Of a DNA stretch of 64,000 nt, positions 41,308 to 49,721 are shown piece after piece. How positions within the stretch are numbered: the first letter of the stretch is position 1; the number at the start of each line of letters is the position of its first letter. Position numbers and translations under genes: made by a program. The DNA is from an uncultured Bacilli bacterium (GTDB lineage: Bacteria > Bacillota_I > Bacilli_A > RF39 > UBA660). Location of the stretch: assembly GCA_910588195.1 (NCBI GenBank), contig CAJUPN010000008.1:1-64000 (forward strand), read 5' to 3'. Below the pieces are notes generated by a model, which saw nothing but the letters and a program-made list of their open reading frames with translations, was not told the origin of the DNA and did no database searches.

Positions 41308-41712
41308 ATGAAAACCACCATAGAAAAATTAGAATTTCCTTGTGAAATTAAGAAAAAACTAAAAATGAAATCAGAGTATGTAAAAGAACATAATTTATGG
41401 AATCTATTGAGCCAAGAACAAAAACAATATATTACCAACAAATACATTGATGAGATAAAAATTAGTAGTGATAATAACCATAATGTTTCTATTTTAAATA
41501 TCATATTTAATAAAAATGAAATAGAAAATATTGGGTATATGTTTAGAAATGATTGTTTTGATATGGTAGTAGATATCTGTGATCGAGATATTATTTTATC
41601 TAATACAAAAAGTGATGAAGAAACTAAAAATTATGTTAGTACATTAAGAAACTTTTATAACATCAAAGAAACAACAATACAAGCAGAATTATTTGAATGT
41701 TACACAGTATGA
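41308..41712 (+). CDS. Hypothetical protein, possibly frameshifted at its end
   Basis: 134 aa, soluble, helical N-terminus (FPCEIKKKLKMKSEYVKEHN), unknown family. The end of the frame (ELFECYTV) looks premature: the next frame continues NVTQYEHDEIIQIIPQEKK and stops at TAG 41798, which would add about 30 sensible residues. A single-base frameshift is therefore likely. The binding site before ATG 41308 is poor (GATGAA), while GGAG lies 14 bases upstream. Confidence 0.55.
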   Translation: MKTTIEKLEFPCEIKKKLKMKSEYVKEHNLWNLLSQEQKQYITNKYIDEIKISSDNNHNVSILNIIFNKNEIENIGYMFRNDCFDMVVDICDRDIILSNTKSDEETKNYVSTLRNFYNIKETTIQAELFECYTV

Positions 41713-41837
41713 ACATGATGAAATAATACAAATCATTCCACAAGAAAAAAAGAATAAATTTGAAAAGAATAAGTTTACAATATTACAAATTGAGGTATAG
41801 AAATATATCTCTTTTTAATTTATGAGGGGTTGATAAA

Positions 41838-41983
41838 ATGAATTATTTTTTTAAATTTTTAATGCCACAACTAATGGAATATTTTCATAATGATAAGGAA
41901 AAATATTAGAGTTTATTCCAAAGATTATAGAAGAAAAATATGAAAATGAGATAAATAAATTAGTTGAAATAAAAAACGATTAA
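41838..41983 (+). pseudogene. Frameshifted small hypothetical gene
   Basis: ATG 41838 has a good GAGGGG and codes NYFFKFLMPQLMEYFHNDKE before TAG. Another frame continues GKILEFIPKIIEEKYENEIN to TAA at 41981. Joined by one indel near 41905 they give about 48 residues. Function unknown. Confidence 0.5.
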
Positions 41984-42059
41984 ATTGCCTAAAATTGTAG
42001 ATAGGTTCAAAAAGGTTTCTCCAAAAAATCCTTATAAACAAAGGGAAAAATAAGGTTTC

Positions 42060-42242
42060 TTGAAGAATTTCCACTACAAAAAGGTCAAAAAAGGTGATTT
42101 TCGCAAGAGCGAAAAGTGTTGTTGGTGCAACAAAGAAACTGATAAAGCATTTATTTTAAAGGGTTTATTAGTTTCGTGGTGCATTCCCATATCCTGTTGT
42201 TATAAAAATTTTAACTATTTTTTAAGAAAGGAGGAATTTTAA
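42060..42242 (+). CDS. Small cysteine-rich protein
   Basis: 60 aa from TTG 42060, with weak AAGG upstream. It has a basic N-terminus and Cys pairs in CCWCNKETDK and WCIPISCCY, which could bind zinc. It ends just before the RHH gene and contains that gene's AGGAGG. Codon use is compatible with coding, but the start is uncertain and the frame may be a remnant. Confidence 0.45.
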   Translation: MKNFHYKKVKKGDFRKSEKCCWCNKETDKAFILKGLLVSWCIPISCCYKNFNYFLRKEEF

Positions 42243-42244
42243 GT

Positions 42245-42466
42245 ATGAAAATTAGTGTATTATTAAATGAGGATGAAAGTATATTACTCAAAAATTATAT
42301 GAAAGAAAATAAGATTAAAAGTAAAGCAGAAGCAATAAGAAAATGTTTGAAAACCGCTGTAAATATGGAATCAAAATATGATATGTTAAAAGACATGGAT
42401 AGCAAATTAAATAGAATCATTTATAGAGAAAAATTTGATTTGTTTTTAAATGTTACAAAACCGTAA
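42245..42466 (+). CDS. Ribbon-helix-helix (CopG-like) DNA-binding protein
   Basis: 73 aa. KISVLLNEDESILLKNYMKE forms the ribbon strand and first helix, and NKIKSKAEAIRKCLKTAV the second helix, the classical RHH fold. The C-terminal 30 residues are a short helical tail. AAAGGAGG precedes the ATG. Proteins of this type act as dimeric repressors or antitoxins. No partner toxin was recognised next to it. The Bce module starts 54 bases downstream. Confidence 0.78.
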   Translation: MKISVLLNEDESILLKNYMKENKIKSKAEAIRKCLKTAVNMESKYDMLKDMDSKLNRIIYREKFDLFLNVTKP

Positions 42467-42520
42467 GGGAAGATATATCATATTCGTGGTATAATAATAT
42501 ATAGAAATGTGGTGGAATAT

Positions 42521-43183
42521 ATGAAGAAAATCATGATTGTTGAAGATGAAGATGCAATATGTAATGAACTGTCAGAACTTTTAGAAAATAACAATTATAA
42601 AGCTATTATATTAAAAGATTTTAAAAATGCTTTAAATGAAATTTTAAGTTCTTCTCCAAATTTAATACTACTTGATATAAATATACCATATATAAATGGA
42701 GAAATATTGTTACAAGATTTACGAAAATCTTCAAATATTCCTGTAATAATGGTAACAAGTAATAATTCAGAAACAGATGAAGCTCTATCTATTTCTTATG
42801 GAGCAGATGACTATATAACAAAACCATATAATCCAAATATTCTTCTTTTAAGAATTGGTGCAGTTTTAAAAAGAGTTAATAATGAATCAAATATTCTTAC
42901 ATATAAGGATTTAAGTATTAATATAGGTAAAGGTATTATAAAAAGAGATGATATGGAAATTATTTTAACAAAGAACGAAATGATAATATTTAGTTATTTA
43001 TTAAATCATCAAAATAAAATTGTAACTCGTGATGAATTAATGACTGATCTATGGAATAATGAAGAGTTTATCAATGATAATGCTTTAACTGTTAATATTA
43101 GCAGATTAAGAGCAAAGTTAAAGAATATTGGATATGAAGATGCAATAGATACTAGAAAAGGAATGGGGTATATTTTATCATGA
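42521..43183 (+). CDS. bceR: OmpR-family response regulator of a Bce-type module
   Basis: 220 aa. Receiver domain 1-115 (MKKIMIVEDEDAI with the acidic pair, LILLDINIP with phospho-Asp, VTSNN, ITKPYNP with Lys) and a winged-helix DNA-binding domain (about 125-218, LTKNEMIIFSYLLNH, VNISRLRAKL, RKGMGYIL). ATG 42521 is correctly spaced after GTGGTGG. GTG 42509 lies in that site. It overlaps the kinase gene by ATGA. TATAAT at 42490-42495 marks the promoter. It should activate the ABC genes downstream in response to cell-wall antibiotics. Confidence 0.92.
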   Translation: MKKIMIVEDEDAICNELSELLENNNYKAIILKDFKNALNEILSSSPNLILLDINIPYINGEILLQDLRKSSNIPVIMVTSNNSETDEALSISYGADDYITKPYNPNILLLRIGAVLKRVNNESNILTYKDLSINIGKGIIKRDDMEIILTKNEMIIFSYLLNHQNKIVTRDELMTDLWNNEEFINDNALTVNISRLRAKLKNIGYEDAIDTRKGMGYILS

Positions 43184-44199
43184 AGTTTTCAAAATATTTA
43201 AGAGATAAATTATATGCGATTGTTTTATCACTAATTGCTCTTGGTATTTTATTGCTTATATTCTTTGCTTTTAAAGTAGATAGTGGAGTAATAATAGCAT
43301 CACTATTTGTACTATTGACTTTATTTATCTCTCTTTTCTTAATTGATTATTTAAGAAAGAAAAAGTTTTATACAGACTTGCTTTCTAATATTGAAGTATT
43401 AGATAAAAGCTATTTAGTATTAGAAACTCTTGTTAAACCAGAGTTTTATGATGGAGAATTATTATACCAAGCACTTTATGAAATTAATAAATCAATGAGC
43501 GAAAATGTAAATAAGATAACAGAGCAATGGCATGACTTTAAAAATTATATAGAAATGTGGATTCATGAAGTGAAGATACCACTAGCAACTTTAATTCTTA
43601 TAATTAACAATCATAAAGATAAGTTTGATAAAAAAGTACAAACACAATTAAAACGATTAGAAGACTATGTAGATCAAGTATTATATTATGTGAGAAGTGA
43701 AAATGCTGAAAAAGACTATTTAATCAAAGAAACAGATTTATCAAAGGTAATTAAAAATGTAGGCTTAAAGAATATGGATGATCTACTTGAAAATAAAATT
43801 GATTATAATGCTCGTAATGTTAATATAAAAGTTTTAACAGATTCTAAATGGTTAGAATTCATATTAGGACAAATTATTAATAATTGTATTAAGTACAAAA
43901 GAGATATTGCAGGTTCTTATATTAAAATATCAGTAAGAGATGAAAAAAATAAAACCACACTTATAGTGGAAGATAATGGAATAGGAATAAAAGAATCTGA
44001 TTTGAAGCAGGTATTTAATAAAACATTTACAGGAGAAAATGGAAGAGGGAAAGGTAAATCAACAGGTATGGGACTCTTTATTGCTAAAAATATGTGTGAT
44101 AAACTAGGGCATAAAATTGAAATTGAGTCTGCTTTAAATAAATATACACGAGTATATATATCATTTGCAAAAGATAAATATTACGAAGTTTTAAAGTAA
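43180..44199 (+). CDS. bceS: Intramembrane-sensing histidine kinase, BceS type
   Basis: 339 aa. Two adjacent membrane helices at about 14-56 with almost no outer loop, then dimerisation/phosphoacceptor sequence MWIHEVKIPLATL (His in WIHEVK), and an ATPase with N-box QIINNCIKYKRD, VEDNGIGI and GKGKSTGMGLFIAKNMC. The missing sensor domain is typical of BceS kinases, which sense through the transporter. The start overlaps the regulator's stop. Confidence 0.92.
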   Translation: MKFSKYLRDKLYAIVLSLIALGILLLIFFAFKVDSGVIIASLFVLLTLFISLFLIDYLRKKKFYTDLLSNIEVLDKSYLVLETLVKPEFYDGELLYQALYEINKSMSENVNKITEQWHDFKNYIEMWIHEVKIPLATLILIINNHKDKFDKKVQTQLKRLEDYVDQVLYYVRSENAEKDYLIKETDLSKVIKNVGLKNMDDLLENKIDYNARNVNIKVLTDSKWLEFILGQIINNCIKYKRDIAGSYIKISVRDEKNKTTLIVEDNGIGIKESDLKQVFNKTFTGENGRGKGKSTGMGLFIAKNMCDKLGHKIEIESALNKYTRVYISFAKDKYYEVLK

Positions 44200-44201
44200 T
44201 G

Positions 44202-44215
44202 TTACAAAAAAGTAA
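44202..44215 (+). promoter_or_regulatory. Possible response-regulator operator before bceAB
   Basis: TTAC-AAAAAA-GTAA inverted repeat, with TAATGTT directly repeated on either side, in the 87-base gap between the kinase and the ABC genes. BceR-type regulators bind such repeats and drive a separate bceAB promoter. The match is suggestive only. Confidence 0.45.
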
Positions 44216-44286
44216 TGTTCTGTAATATTAAACGAACGACAAAATAATATTTTTAATTTATTATTGTTAATGGAAGGAGAAATTAT

Positions 44287-45051
44287 ATGGAAAATATTTT
44301 AAAAGTTGACAAGATTGAAAAATATTATGGTAGTCGTTCATCTTTAACAAAGGCAATTGATAATTTATCATTTGAAGTTGAAAAAGGCGAATTTGTTGCT
44401 ATCATGGGAGCATCAGGCAGTGGAAAAACAACTCTTTTAAATGTTATTTCAACTATTGATAAAGTAACTTCAGGACATATTTATGTCGGTGGAGAAGACA
44501 TTACTAAACTAAAAGGAAATCAATTAAATAAATTTAGAAGAGAAGAGTTAGGCTTTATCTTTCAAGACTTTAATTTGTTAGATACTTTAACAGCTTATGA
44601 AAATATAGCACTAGCTTTATCTATTCAAAATGTTTCAGCATCAGAGATTGATCGAAAGATAAAGAAAGTTGCTGAAGAACTAGATATTAAGGAAGTTTTA
44701 AAAAAGTATCCATATCAAATGAGTGGAGGACAAAAACAAAGAGTAGCTTCTGCTAGAGCTATTGTTACAGATCCAAAACTAATACTTGCTGATGAACCAA
44801 CTGGAGCATTAGATTCTAAATCTGCAAAAATGTTACTTGAAAAGTTTAATTATTTAGATGAACTTGGAGCTACTATTTTAATGGTAACACATGATGCTTT
44901 TACAGCTTCTTATGCAAGGCGTGTTATTTTTATCAAAGATGGCAAGATTTTTAAAGAGATTCATAAGGGTAATGATTCTCGTAAAGAATTTTTTGATAAG
45001 ATTATTGATGTTGTTACTTTACTTGGTGGAGATTTGAATGATGCTTTGTAA
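44287..45051 (+). CDS. bceA: ABC transporter ATPase, BceA type
   Basis: 254 aa. Walker A IMGASGSGKTTLLNVIST, Q-loop FIFQDFNLLDTLT, signature MSGGQKQRVASARAIV, Walker B LILADEPTGALD, switch VTHDAFTASYARRV. The long C-terminal extension (KEIHKGNDSRKEFFDKI) is characteristic of peptide-antibiotic detoxification transporters. GGAAGGAG precedes the ATG. It overlaps the permease gene by 14 bases. Confidence 0.95.
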   Translation: MENILKVDKIEKYYGSRSSLTKAIDNLSFEVEKGEFVAIMGASGSGKTTLLNVISTIDKVTSGHIYVGGEDITKLKGNQLNKFRREELGFIFQDFNLLDTLTAYENIALALSIQNVSASEIDRKIKKVAEELDIKEVLKKYPYQMSGGQKQRVASARAIVTDPKLILADEPTGALDSKSAKMLLEKFNYLDELGATILMVTHDAFTASYARRVIFIKDGKIFKEIHKGNDSRKEFFDKIIDVVTLLGGDLNDAL

Positions 45052-47113
45052 GTTATCGCTAAAAAACATCAAGAAAAGTATTAAAGACTATGCCATCTAC
45101 TTTTTTACACTTATTCTTGGTGTAGCAATATTTTATGTGTTTAATGCACTTGGATCGCAAACAGTAATGATGGATGTTTCATCATCCACAGAAGAATTAA
45201 TTGAACTTATGATGACAATGTTATCAGGAGTTAGCGTGTTTGTATCATTTATTTTAGGATTTTTGATTATATATGCTTCAAGATTTTTAATGAAGAGGAG
45301 AAATAAAGAATTTGGTGTTTACTTAACTCTTGGTATGAGCAAAAGGAAAATATCTTTAATATTATTCTTTGAAACATTATTTATTGGCATTATTTCATTA
45401 GTAGTCGGTCTTGGAATAGGTATTATTCTATCACAATTAATGAGTTTAGTAGTTGCCAATATGTTTGAAGCAGATTTAACAAAATTTGCATTTGTATTTT
45501 CTAGTAGTTCTTGTATTAAAACAATAATTTACTTTGGAATAATGTATTTATTTGTAATGATATTTAACACTTATAGTGTAAGTAAATGTAAGTTAATAGA
45601 TTTATTAAATGGTGCTAAAACAAGTGAGAAAATTAAACTAAAAAATCCAATTTTATGTATAATTATTTTCATTATTTCATGTTTAGTTTTAGGTAAGGCA
45701 TATCATCTAGTAACAGTTGAATTTCTAACTTTGCAAGAAGCTGAAAATATATTAGTTCCAATAGTAATGGGTTGTGTATCAACATTCTTTATATTCTGGT
45801 CTTTATCAGGACTTCTTTTAAGAATTGCTAGAAGCATGAAAAACTTTTATTATAAAGGATTAAATAGTTTTACATTAAGACAATTTAGTAGCAAGATAAA
45901 TACAACAGTATTTTCAACAACAATAATTTGTTTAATGTTATTCATTACAATATGCTTATTATCTGCTTGTCTAACTATGAAGAACTCAATGAACGCCAAT
46001 ATAAAAGAATTAGCACCTGCTGACTTCATGTTTACAACTAATATGAACATGGATAAATACTATGATAGTTTTAGAACTTATGGTTATAATGATAATAAAA
46101 TTAAAAATTCTCATTATACTGTATTAGAAATGTTTAATATATTCAATTATGATATTACTAGGGATGTAAAAGAATATGTTGAAATTAATACTTATGCAAC
46201 ACCAGATTTAACAATGAATCATACTTTAGGATCAAAACTAGATTCAGTAAGAACAAGTTTTCCTTTTTTACAATATGATACAAAAGAATCAATTATAAAA
46301 ATAAGTGATTATAATAAAGTAGCAAGATTATATGGAAATGAAGAATATTCTCTTAAAGATGATGAATATATGATTGTTGCAGATTTTAAGTCAATGGTTG
46401 AAATTAGAAATATGGCTTTAGAAAATGGGGAAACTATTAATTTGTTCGGACATACTTTAAAACCAAAATATAATTCTTGCCAAGATGGATTCTTAGAAAT
46501 GTCTAGTAATCACATCAATACAGGAATTATATTAGTTTCCGATAATGTTATAAATGAAGATTATTTAGTTCAAAATCATCTTATTGGTAATTATAATACA
46601 TCAGATAAAAATGAGATAGAAGAAATAGAAAATAATATTAATGCACTAGCCAAAAATCCAAAGGCAAATGATTATTTGCTTCCTAGTGGTTCTACCAGAT
46701 TATCTATTAAAGAGGCAACAACTGGGCTATCAGCTATGGTAACATTTATTGGATTATATTTAGGAGTAATTTTCTTAATTAGTAGTGCAGCAGTTCTTGG
46801 ATTAAAAGAACTTTCCGAAAGTAGTGATAATAAACAAAGATTTAGAATGTTAAGAAAAATTGGTACAGATGAAAAGATGATTAATAAGGCATTATTTAGA
46901 CAAATTGCAATCTTCTTTATACTTCCTTTAATACTTGCTTTAATTCACTCTGTCTTTGGAATAATGTTTGCTATGAAAATTTTAGAAGTATTTGGTAACG
47001 ATCAATTATTACCATCTATTATAATGACTACAATCTTTATGGTAATTATATATGGTGGATATTTCTTAATCACTTATTATTGTAGTAAAAATATCATAAA
47101 GGAGAGATATTAA
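45038..47113 (+). CDS. bceB: ABC permease, BceB type (FtsX-like)
   Basis: 691 aa. Ten predicted membrane helices in the BceB order: FtsX core with SRFLMKRRNKEFGVYLTLGM, four-helix middle block, an extracellular domain of roughly 210 residues between helices 7 and 8 (about 325-560) that would contact lipid-linked targets, and a second FtsX core (VIFLISSAAVLGLKELSES; RFRMLRKIGTDEKM). Start ATG 45038 after GGTGGAG. It frees cell-wall precursors from peptide antibiotics and controls the kinase. Confidence 0.94.
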   Translation: MMLCKLSLKNIKKSIKDYAIYFFTLILGVAIFYVFNALGSQTVMMDVSSSTEELIELMMTMLSGVSVFVSFILGFLIIYASRFLMKRRNKEFGVYLTLGMSKRKISLILFFETLFIGIISLVVGLGIGIILSQLMSLVVANMFEADLTKFAFVFSSSSCIKTIIYFGIMYLFVMIFNTYSVSKCKLIDLLNGAKTSEKIKLKNPILCIIIFIISCLVLGKAYHLVTVEFLTLQEAENILVPIVMGCVSTFFIFWSLSGLLLRIARSMKNFYYKGLNSFTLRQFSSKINTTVFSTTIICLMLFITICLLSACLTMKNSMNANIKELAPADFMFTTNMNMDKYYDSFRTYGYNDNKIKNSHYTVLEMFNIFNYDITRDVKEYVEINTYATPDLTMNHTLGSKLDSVRTSFPFLQYDTKESIIKISDYNKVARLYGNEEYSLKDDEYMIVADFKSMVEIRNMALENGETINLFGHTLKPKYNSCQDGFLEMSSNHINTGIILVSDNVINEDYLVQNHLIGNYNTSDKNEIEEIENNINALAKNPKANDYLLPSGSTRLSIKEATTGLSAMVTFIGLYLGVIFLISSAAVLGLKELSESSDNKQRFRMLRKIGTDEKMINKALFRQIAIFFILPLILALIHSVFGIMFAMKILEVFGNDQLLPSIIMTTIFMVIIYGGYFLITYYCSKNIIKERY

Positions 47114-47114
47114 T

Positions 47115-47246
47115 ATGTTACTAGCATATAACTGGAATGCTGTTTGGCAGAGTGTAGAAGATACATGGTTACCAATCTTAATTCCTATTGGTATAGTAAT
47201 CATAGTTATTATTATCATAGCAGTTTTAAAAAGGAATAAGGATTAG
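47115..47246 (+). CDS. 43-aa small membrane protein of the Bce operon
   Basis: ATG 47115 lies two bases after the bceB stop, with a strong AAGGAGAG inside the end of bceB. The peptide has a polar start (MLLAYNWNAVWQSVEDTW), then one Ile/Val-rich helix and a KRNKD tail. It has no known family but is clearly translated with the transporter. It may be a regulatory subunit (inference). Too short for most gene finders. Confidence 0.72.
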   Translation: MLLAYNWNAVWQSVEDTWLPILIPIGIVIIVIIIIAVLKRNKD

Positions 47247-47270
47247 TAATAAACTGCTAATCCTTAATTT
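47238..47270 (+). terminator. Hairpin at the end of the Bce operon core
   Basis: AAGGATTAG and CTAATCCTT form a perfect 9-bp stem around a 10-nt loop. The T tract is short, so termination may be partial. Confidence 0.6.
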
Positions 47271-47275
47271 GTTTT

Positions 47276-48373
47276 ATGAATTATATAATATCTATAAAAA
47301 CTGCAATATTAGTATTTCCTTTCATTGCGTTGTTATTTTCGATTCCATTTATCTTACACCAATATCATAAATATGGTTCAATTAATCCGTTTAGAGTGTT
47401 AATTGTCTATTCATTCATTCTTTATATGATAACAATATTCTTTTTAGTTATACTACCACTTCCAGAAAGAAATGAAGTTGTTTATAAACCAAATATGATA
47501 AAATTAATTCCATTTGGATTTGTAAATGATCTTATAAAAGAATCATCATTTGTATTAACAAATCCTAGTACATATCTAAAAGCACTTACAGAGCCTTGTT
47601 TTTATACTGTTATCTTTAATATTTTTATGACAATTCCGTTTGGAATGTATTTAAGGTATTACTATAAATGTAGTTTTAAAAAAACAGTCATATTATGTCT
47701 ATGTTTAAGTTTATTTTTTGAGATTACACAGCTTACAGGCTTATACCATTTCTACCCATATCAATATAGAGTATTTGATGTAGATGATTTAATTATGAAT
47801 ACATTAGGTGGAATGATAGGGTATTTCATAATGGGATTTATAGATAACTTTCTTCCAACAAGAGATGAAATAGATAGAAAGTCTATTAGTGCTGGAGAAT
47901 TTGTTTCAGGATTTAGAAGAATTACAGTATTTGGACTAGATTGTTTCTTGTATATGTTTATTACTTTACTTATAAGTATCTTTTTACATATTAGGTATTT
48001 ATTGTTAATAACATTTATTGCTTATTATATTATTTATCCATATTTTAAAAATGGTGAAACATTAGGTGGAAGATTTTTGAATGTAAGATTAGAATTTCAC
48101 AAGTATAGATTAATAAAAATATCTTTGCGAATCGTATTTCTTTATGTCTATTATTTTGGAAGTTTATTTATTACAATAGCATTTGCATTATTTATAACAG
48201 AGAGATTAAATTTAGAATTTTTAGAGGCATCTTGGCTATATATTTTGACTATGATTAGTATATTATTGTTTTACTTAATAAATGCCTTGGCACTCGTGAA
48301 AGATAAAAAAATCTATTATGATAATTTATTTAAGGTAAAATATATTAGCACGATAAGACAGGAGGATGATTAA
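47276..48373 (+). CDS. VanZ-like protein fused to an RDD domain
   Basis: 365 aa. The N-terminal VanZ domain (about 1-200) has PFRVLIVYSFILYMITIFFL and FEITQLTGLYHFYPYQYRVF continuing DVDDLIMNTLGG, the family core. The C-terminal RDD domain (about 215-350) has FRRITVFGLDCFLYMF and NGETLGGRFLNVRL. The fusion is known in Bacillota and linked with glycopeptide or lipoglycopeptide tolerance, though the activity is unclear. No clear ribosome-binding site precedes ATG 47276, so translation may depend on the upstream genes. A perfect AGGAGG for the next gene lies in its last codons. Confidence 0.87.
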   Translation: MNYIISIKTAILVFPFIALLFSIPFILHQYHKYGSINPFRVLIVYSFILYMITIFFLVILPLPERNEVVYKPNMIKLIPFGFVNDLIKESSFVLTNPSTYLKALTEPCFYTVIFNIFMTIPFGMYLRYYYKCSFKKTVILCLCLSLFFEITQLTGLYHFYPYQYRVFDVDDLIMNTLGGMIGYFIMGFIDNFLPTRDEIDRKSISAGEFVSGFRRITVFGLDCFLYMFITLLISIFLHIRYLLLITFIAYYIIYPYFKNGETLGGRFLNVRLEFHKYRLIKISLRIVFLYVYYFGSLFITIAFALFITERLNLEFLEASWLYILTMISILLFYLINALALVKDKKIYYDNLFKVKYISTIRQEDD

Positions 48374-48375
48374 AA

Positions 48376-48720
48376 GTAAAAACTATATTATTAGCTGATG
48401 ATAATAAAACATTTCTTGAATTGTTAAGTCAAGCACTAAAAAAAGATACACTAAAGATTATAACAACTTCTTGTGGAGAAGAAGCATTAGAAAATATTAA
48501 AAAAATAAAATTTGATTTAATTATCTCTGATTATGATATGGGAAATAGTAATGGATTATCTATACTTAAATATCTAAGAGAAAATAATATAAATACTAAG
48601 TTCATTATGCTAACAGGAAGTGATAGTTCTGAATTGAAGGAACAAGTTGAAAGATTAAATGCCATATTTTTAGATAAAGGTAATTTTGAATTACTAAAAA
48701 TTATTAGAAACGAAATCTAA
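48376..48720 (+). CDS. Single-domain response-regulator receiver without a standard start codon
   Basis: The frame is open from 48370. The natural first residues are KTILLADDNKTFLELLSQAL, a complete receiver beginning with the acidic pair. LIISDYDMG holds the phospho-Asp, IMLTGSD the Thr, FLDKGNF the Lys. The only standard starts in frame (TTG 48421 and later) would remove the acidic pair. AGGAGG at 48360-48365 is about ten bases from GTA 48376, where GTG would be expected, so the start codon may have mutated. No output domain is present. It could serve as a phosphate sink or Spo0F-like relay. Confidence 0.65.
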   Translation, partial: VKTILLADDNKTFLELLSQALKKDTLKIITTSCGEEALENIKKIKFDLIISDYDMGNSNGLSILKYLRENNINTKFIMLTGSDSSELKEQVERLNAIFLDKGNFELLKIIRNEI

Positions 48721-48756
48721 CACAAAGTCAAATTGTTAAAAGAAAGGTGATGACAC

Positions 48757-49212
48757 ATGAAAAAGATAGGATTATTGTTAATAACTTTATGTTTTACATT
48801 AATATTATGTTCTGGATGTACTAAAGATGGATTTTTAAATATATATAAAAGTGCTAATGAAAAAGTAGGAGATATGGTTTTGACAAGTCAATCTAAATTA
48901 AAAGGAAATCGTGAATTTGGAGAAGATCATTATACAGGAACATACGAAGTTACTTATAAAAAGTTTAAAGGAGAAGAAGTAATATTTGGCGGAACTACTA
49001 TTGAAAGAGATAATGATAATATTCATATTAAATTAAATGTCGAAAATTCTGATGGAAATATAAAAATATACATGAAATTAAAAGAAAAAGAAGAATCTTT
49101 AGCAATAGAGGATGGTTCTTATGAATTTGATTTTAATGTTAAAGATGGAAGTAATTATCTAATTATAAATGGAGATAATTATTCTGGAAAAGTAAATATA
49201 GAAATAAAATAG
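48757..49212 (+). CDS. Lipoprotein of the Bce satellite operon
   Basis: 151 aa. Signal peptide with lipobox LCSGC (lipidated Cys near residue 21), then a beta-rich outer domain (ENVE-type strands: GDMVLTSQSKLKGNREFG, YTGTYEVTYKKFKGEEV). No known family was recognised. Charged strands and length suggest a small binding or scaffolding lipoprotein. AAAGGTGATG lies before the ATG. It is followed after 13 bases by a YxeA-like gene. Confidence 0.8.
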   Translation: MKKIGLLLITLCFTLILCSGCTKDGFLNIYKSANEKVGDMVLTSQSKLKGNREFGEDHYTGTYEVTYKKFKGEEVIFGGTTIERDNDNIHIKLNVENSDGNIKIYMKLKEKEESLAIEDGSYEFDFNVKDGSNYLIINGDNYSGKVNIEIK

Positions 49213-49225
49213 GAGGAATTAGAAA

Positions 49226-49582
49226 ATGGAATTTATAAAAGAAAAATTGCCAATAGTTATAGGTACAATAGTATTTTTAGCTTTATGTTGTGGAGCATAT
49301 TACTTCTTGGTTTATCAATCTTCTGCATATTATACACAAATTGATAATACAAAGATAGAAAGTATTAGTTCATCTGATGGTATGAATTATGAATATACAT
49401 TAACTTGTTATGATAAAAATGGAAAAGAAAAAGAAATAAAATTTAAAACAAGTAGGGAATTAAGAGAAGATGCTTATTTAGAATTAACATACATGATGAC
49501 TAGAGGAGTTTCTAATTGGAAAGAAGTGCAATATGATGAACTTCCAGACAAAGTACAAGATAAATATACAAAAGCAGATTAG
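49226..49582 (+). CDS. yxeA: YxeA-family (DUF1093) protein
   Basis: 118 aa. One N-terminal membrane helix (about 9-29) and the YxeA domain: YYTQIDNTKIESI, YEYTLTCYDKNGKEKEIKF, DAYLELTYM, WKEVQYDELPDKVQ. In Bacillus, yxeA lies at the end of the yxdJKLM peptide-antibiotic operon, and here it is likewise close to a Bce module, which supports the assignment. AGGAGG precedes ATG. A terminator overlaps its stop. Confidence 0.85.
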   Translation: MEFIKEKLPIVIGTIVFLALCCGAYYFLVYQSSAYYTQIDNTKIESISSSDGMNYEYTLTCYDKNGKEKEIKFKTSRELREDAYLELTYMMTRGVSNWKEVQYDELPDKVQDKYTKAD

Positions 49583-49605
49583 CTGATATAGAAAATCAGC
49601 TTTTT
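49581..49605 (+). terminator. Terminator after yxeA
   Basis: AGCTGAT, seven bases, ATCAGCT, then T run. Confidence 0.8.
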
Positions 49606-49721
49606 CCATGGTATAATAGTTAGTATAAACAAAGCGATAAATAGTAATTTGTAAAGCAAAAATTTATTCATGATTTGCTTTTTATGATAAAATATTAAAT
49701 GTAGTATAGAGGTGTTGCAGT

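Noticed and set aside
42245..42466. The RHH protein as antitoxin of a type II pair
   Set aside because: No RelE, MazF or PIN-like partner lies next to it. The upstream 60-aa Cys-rich frame does not resemble a toxin.
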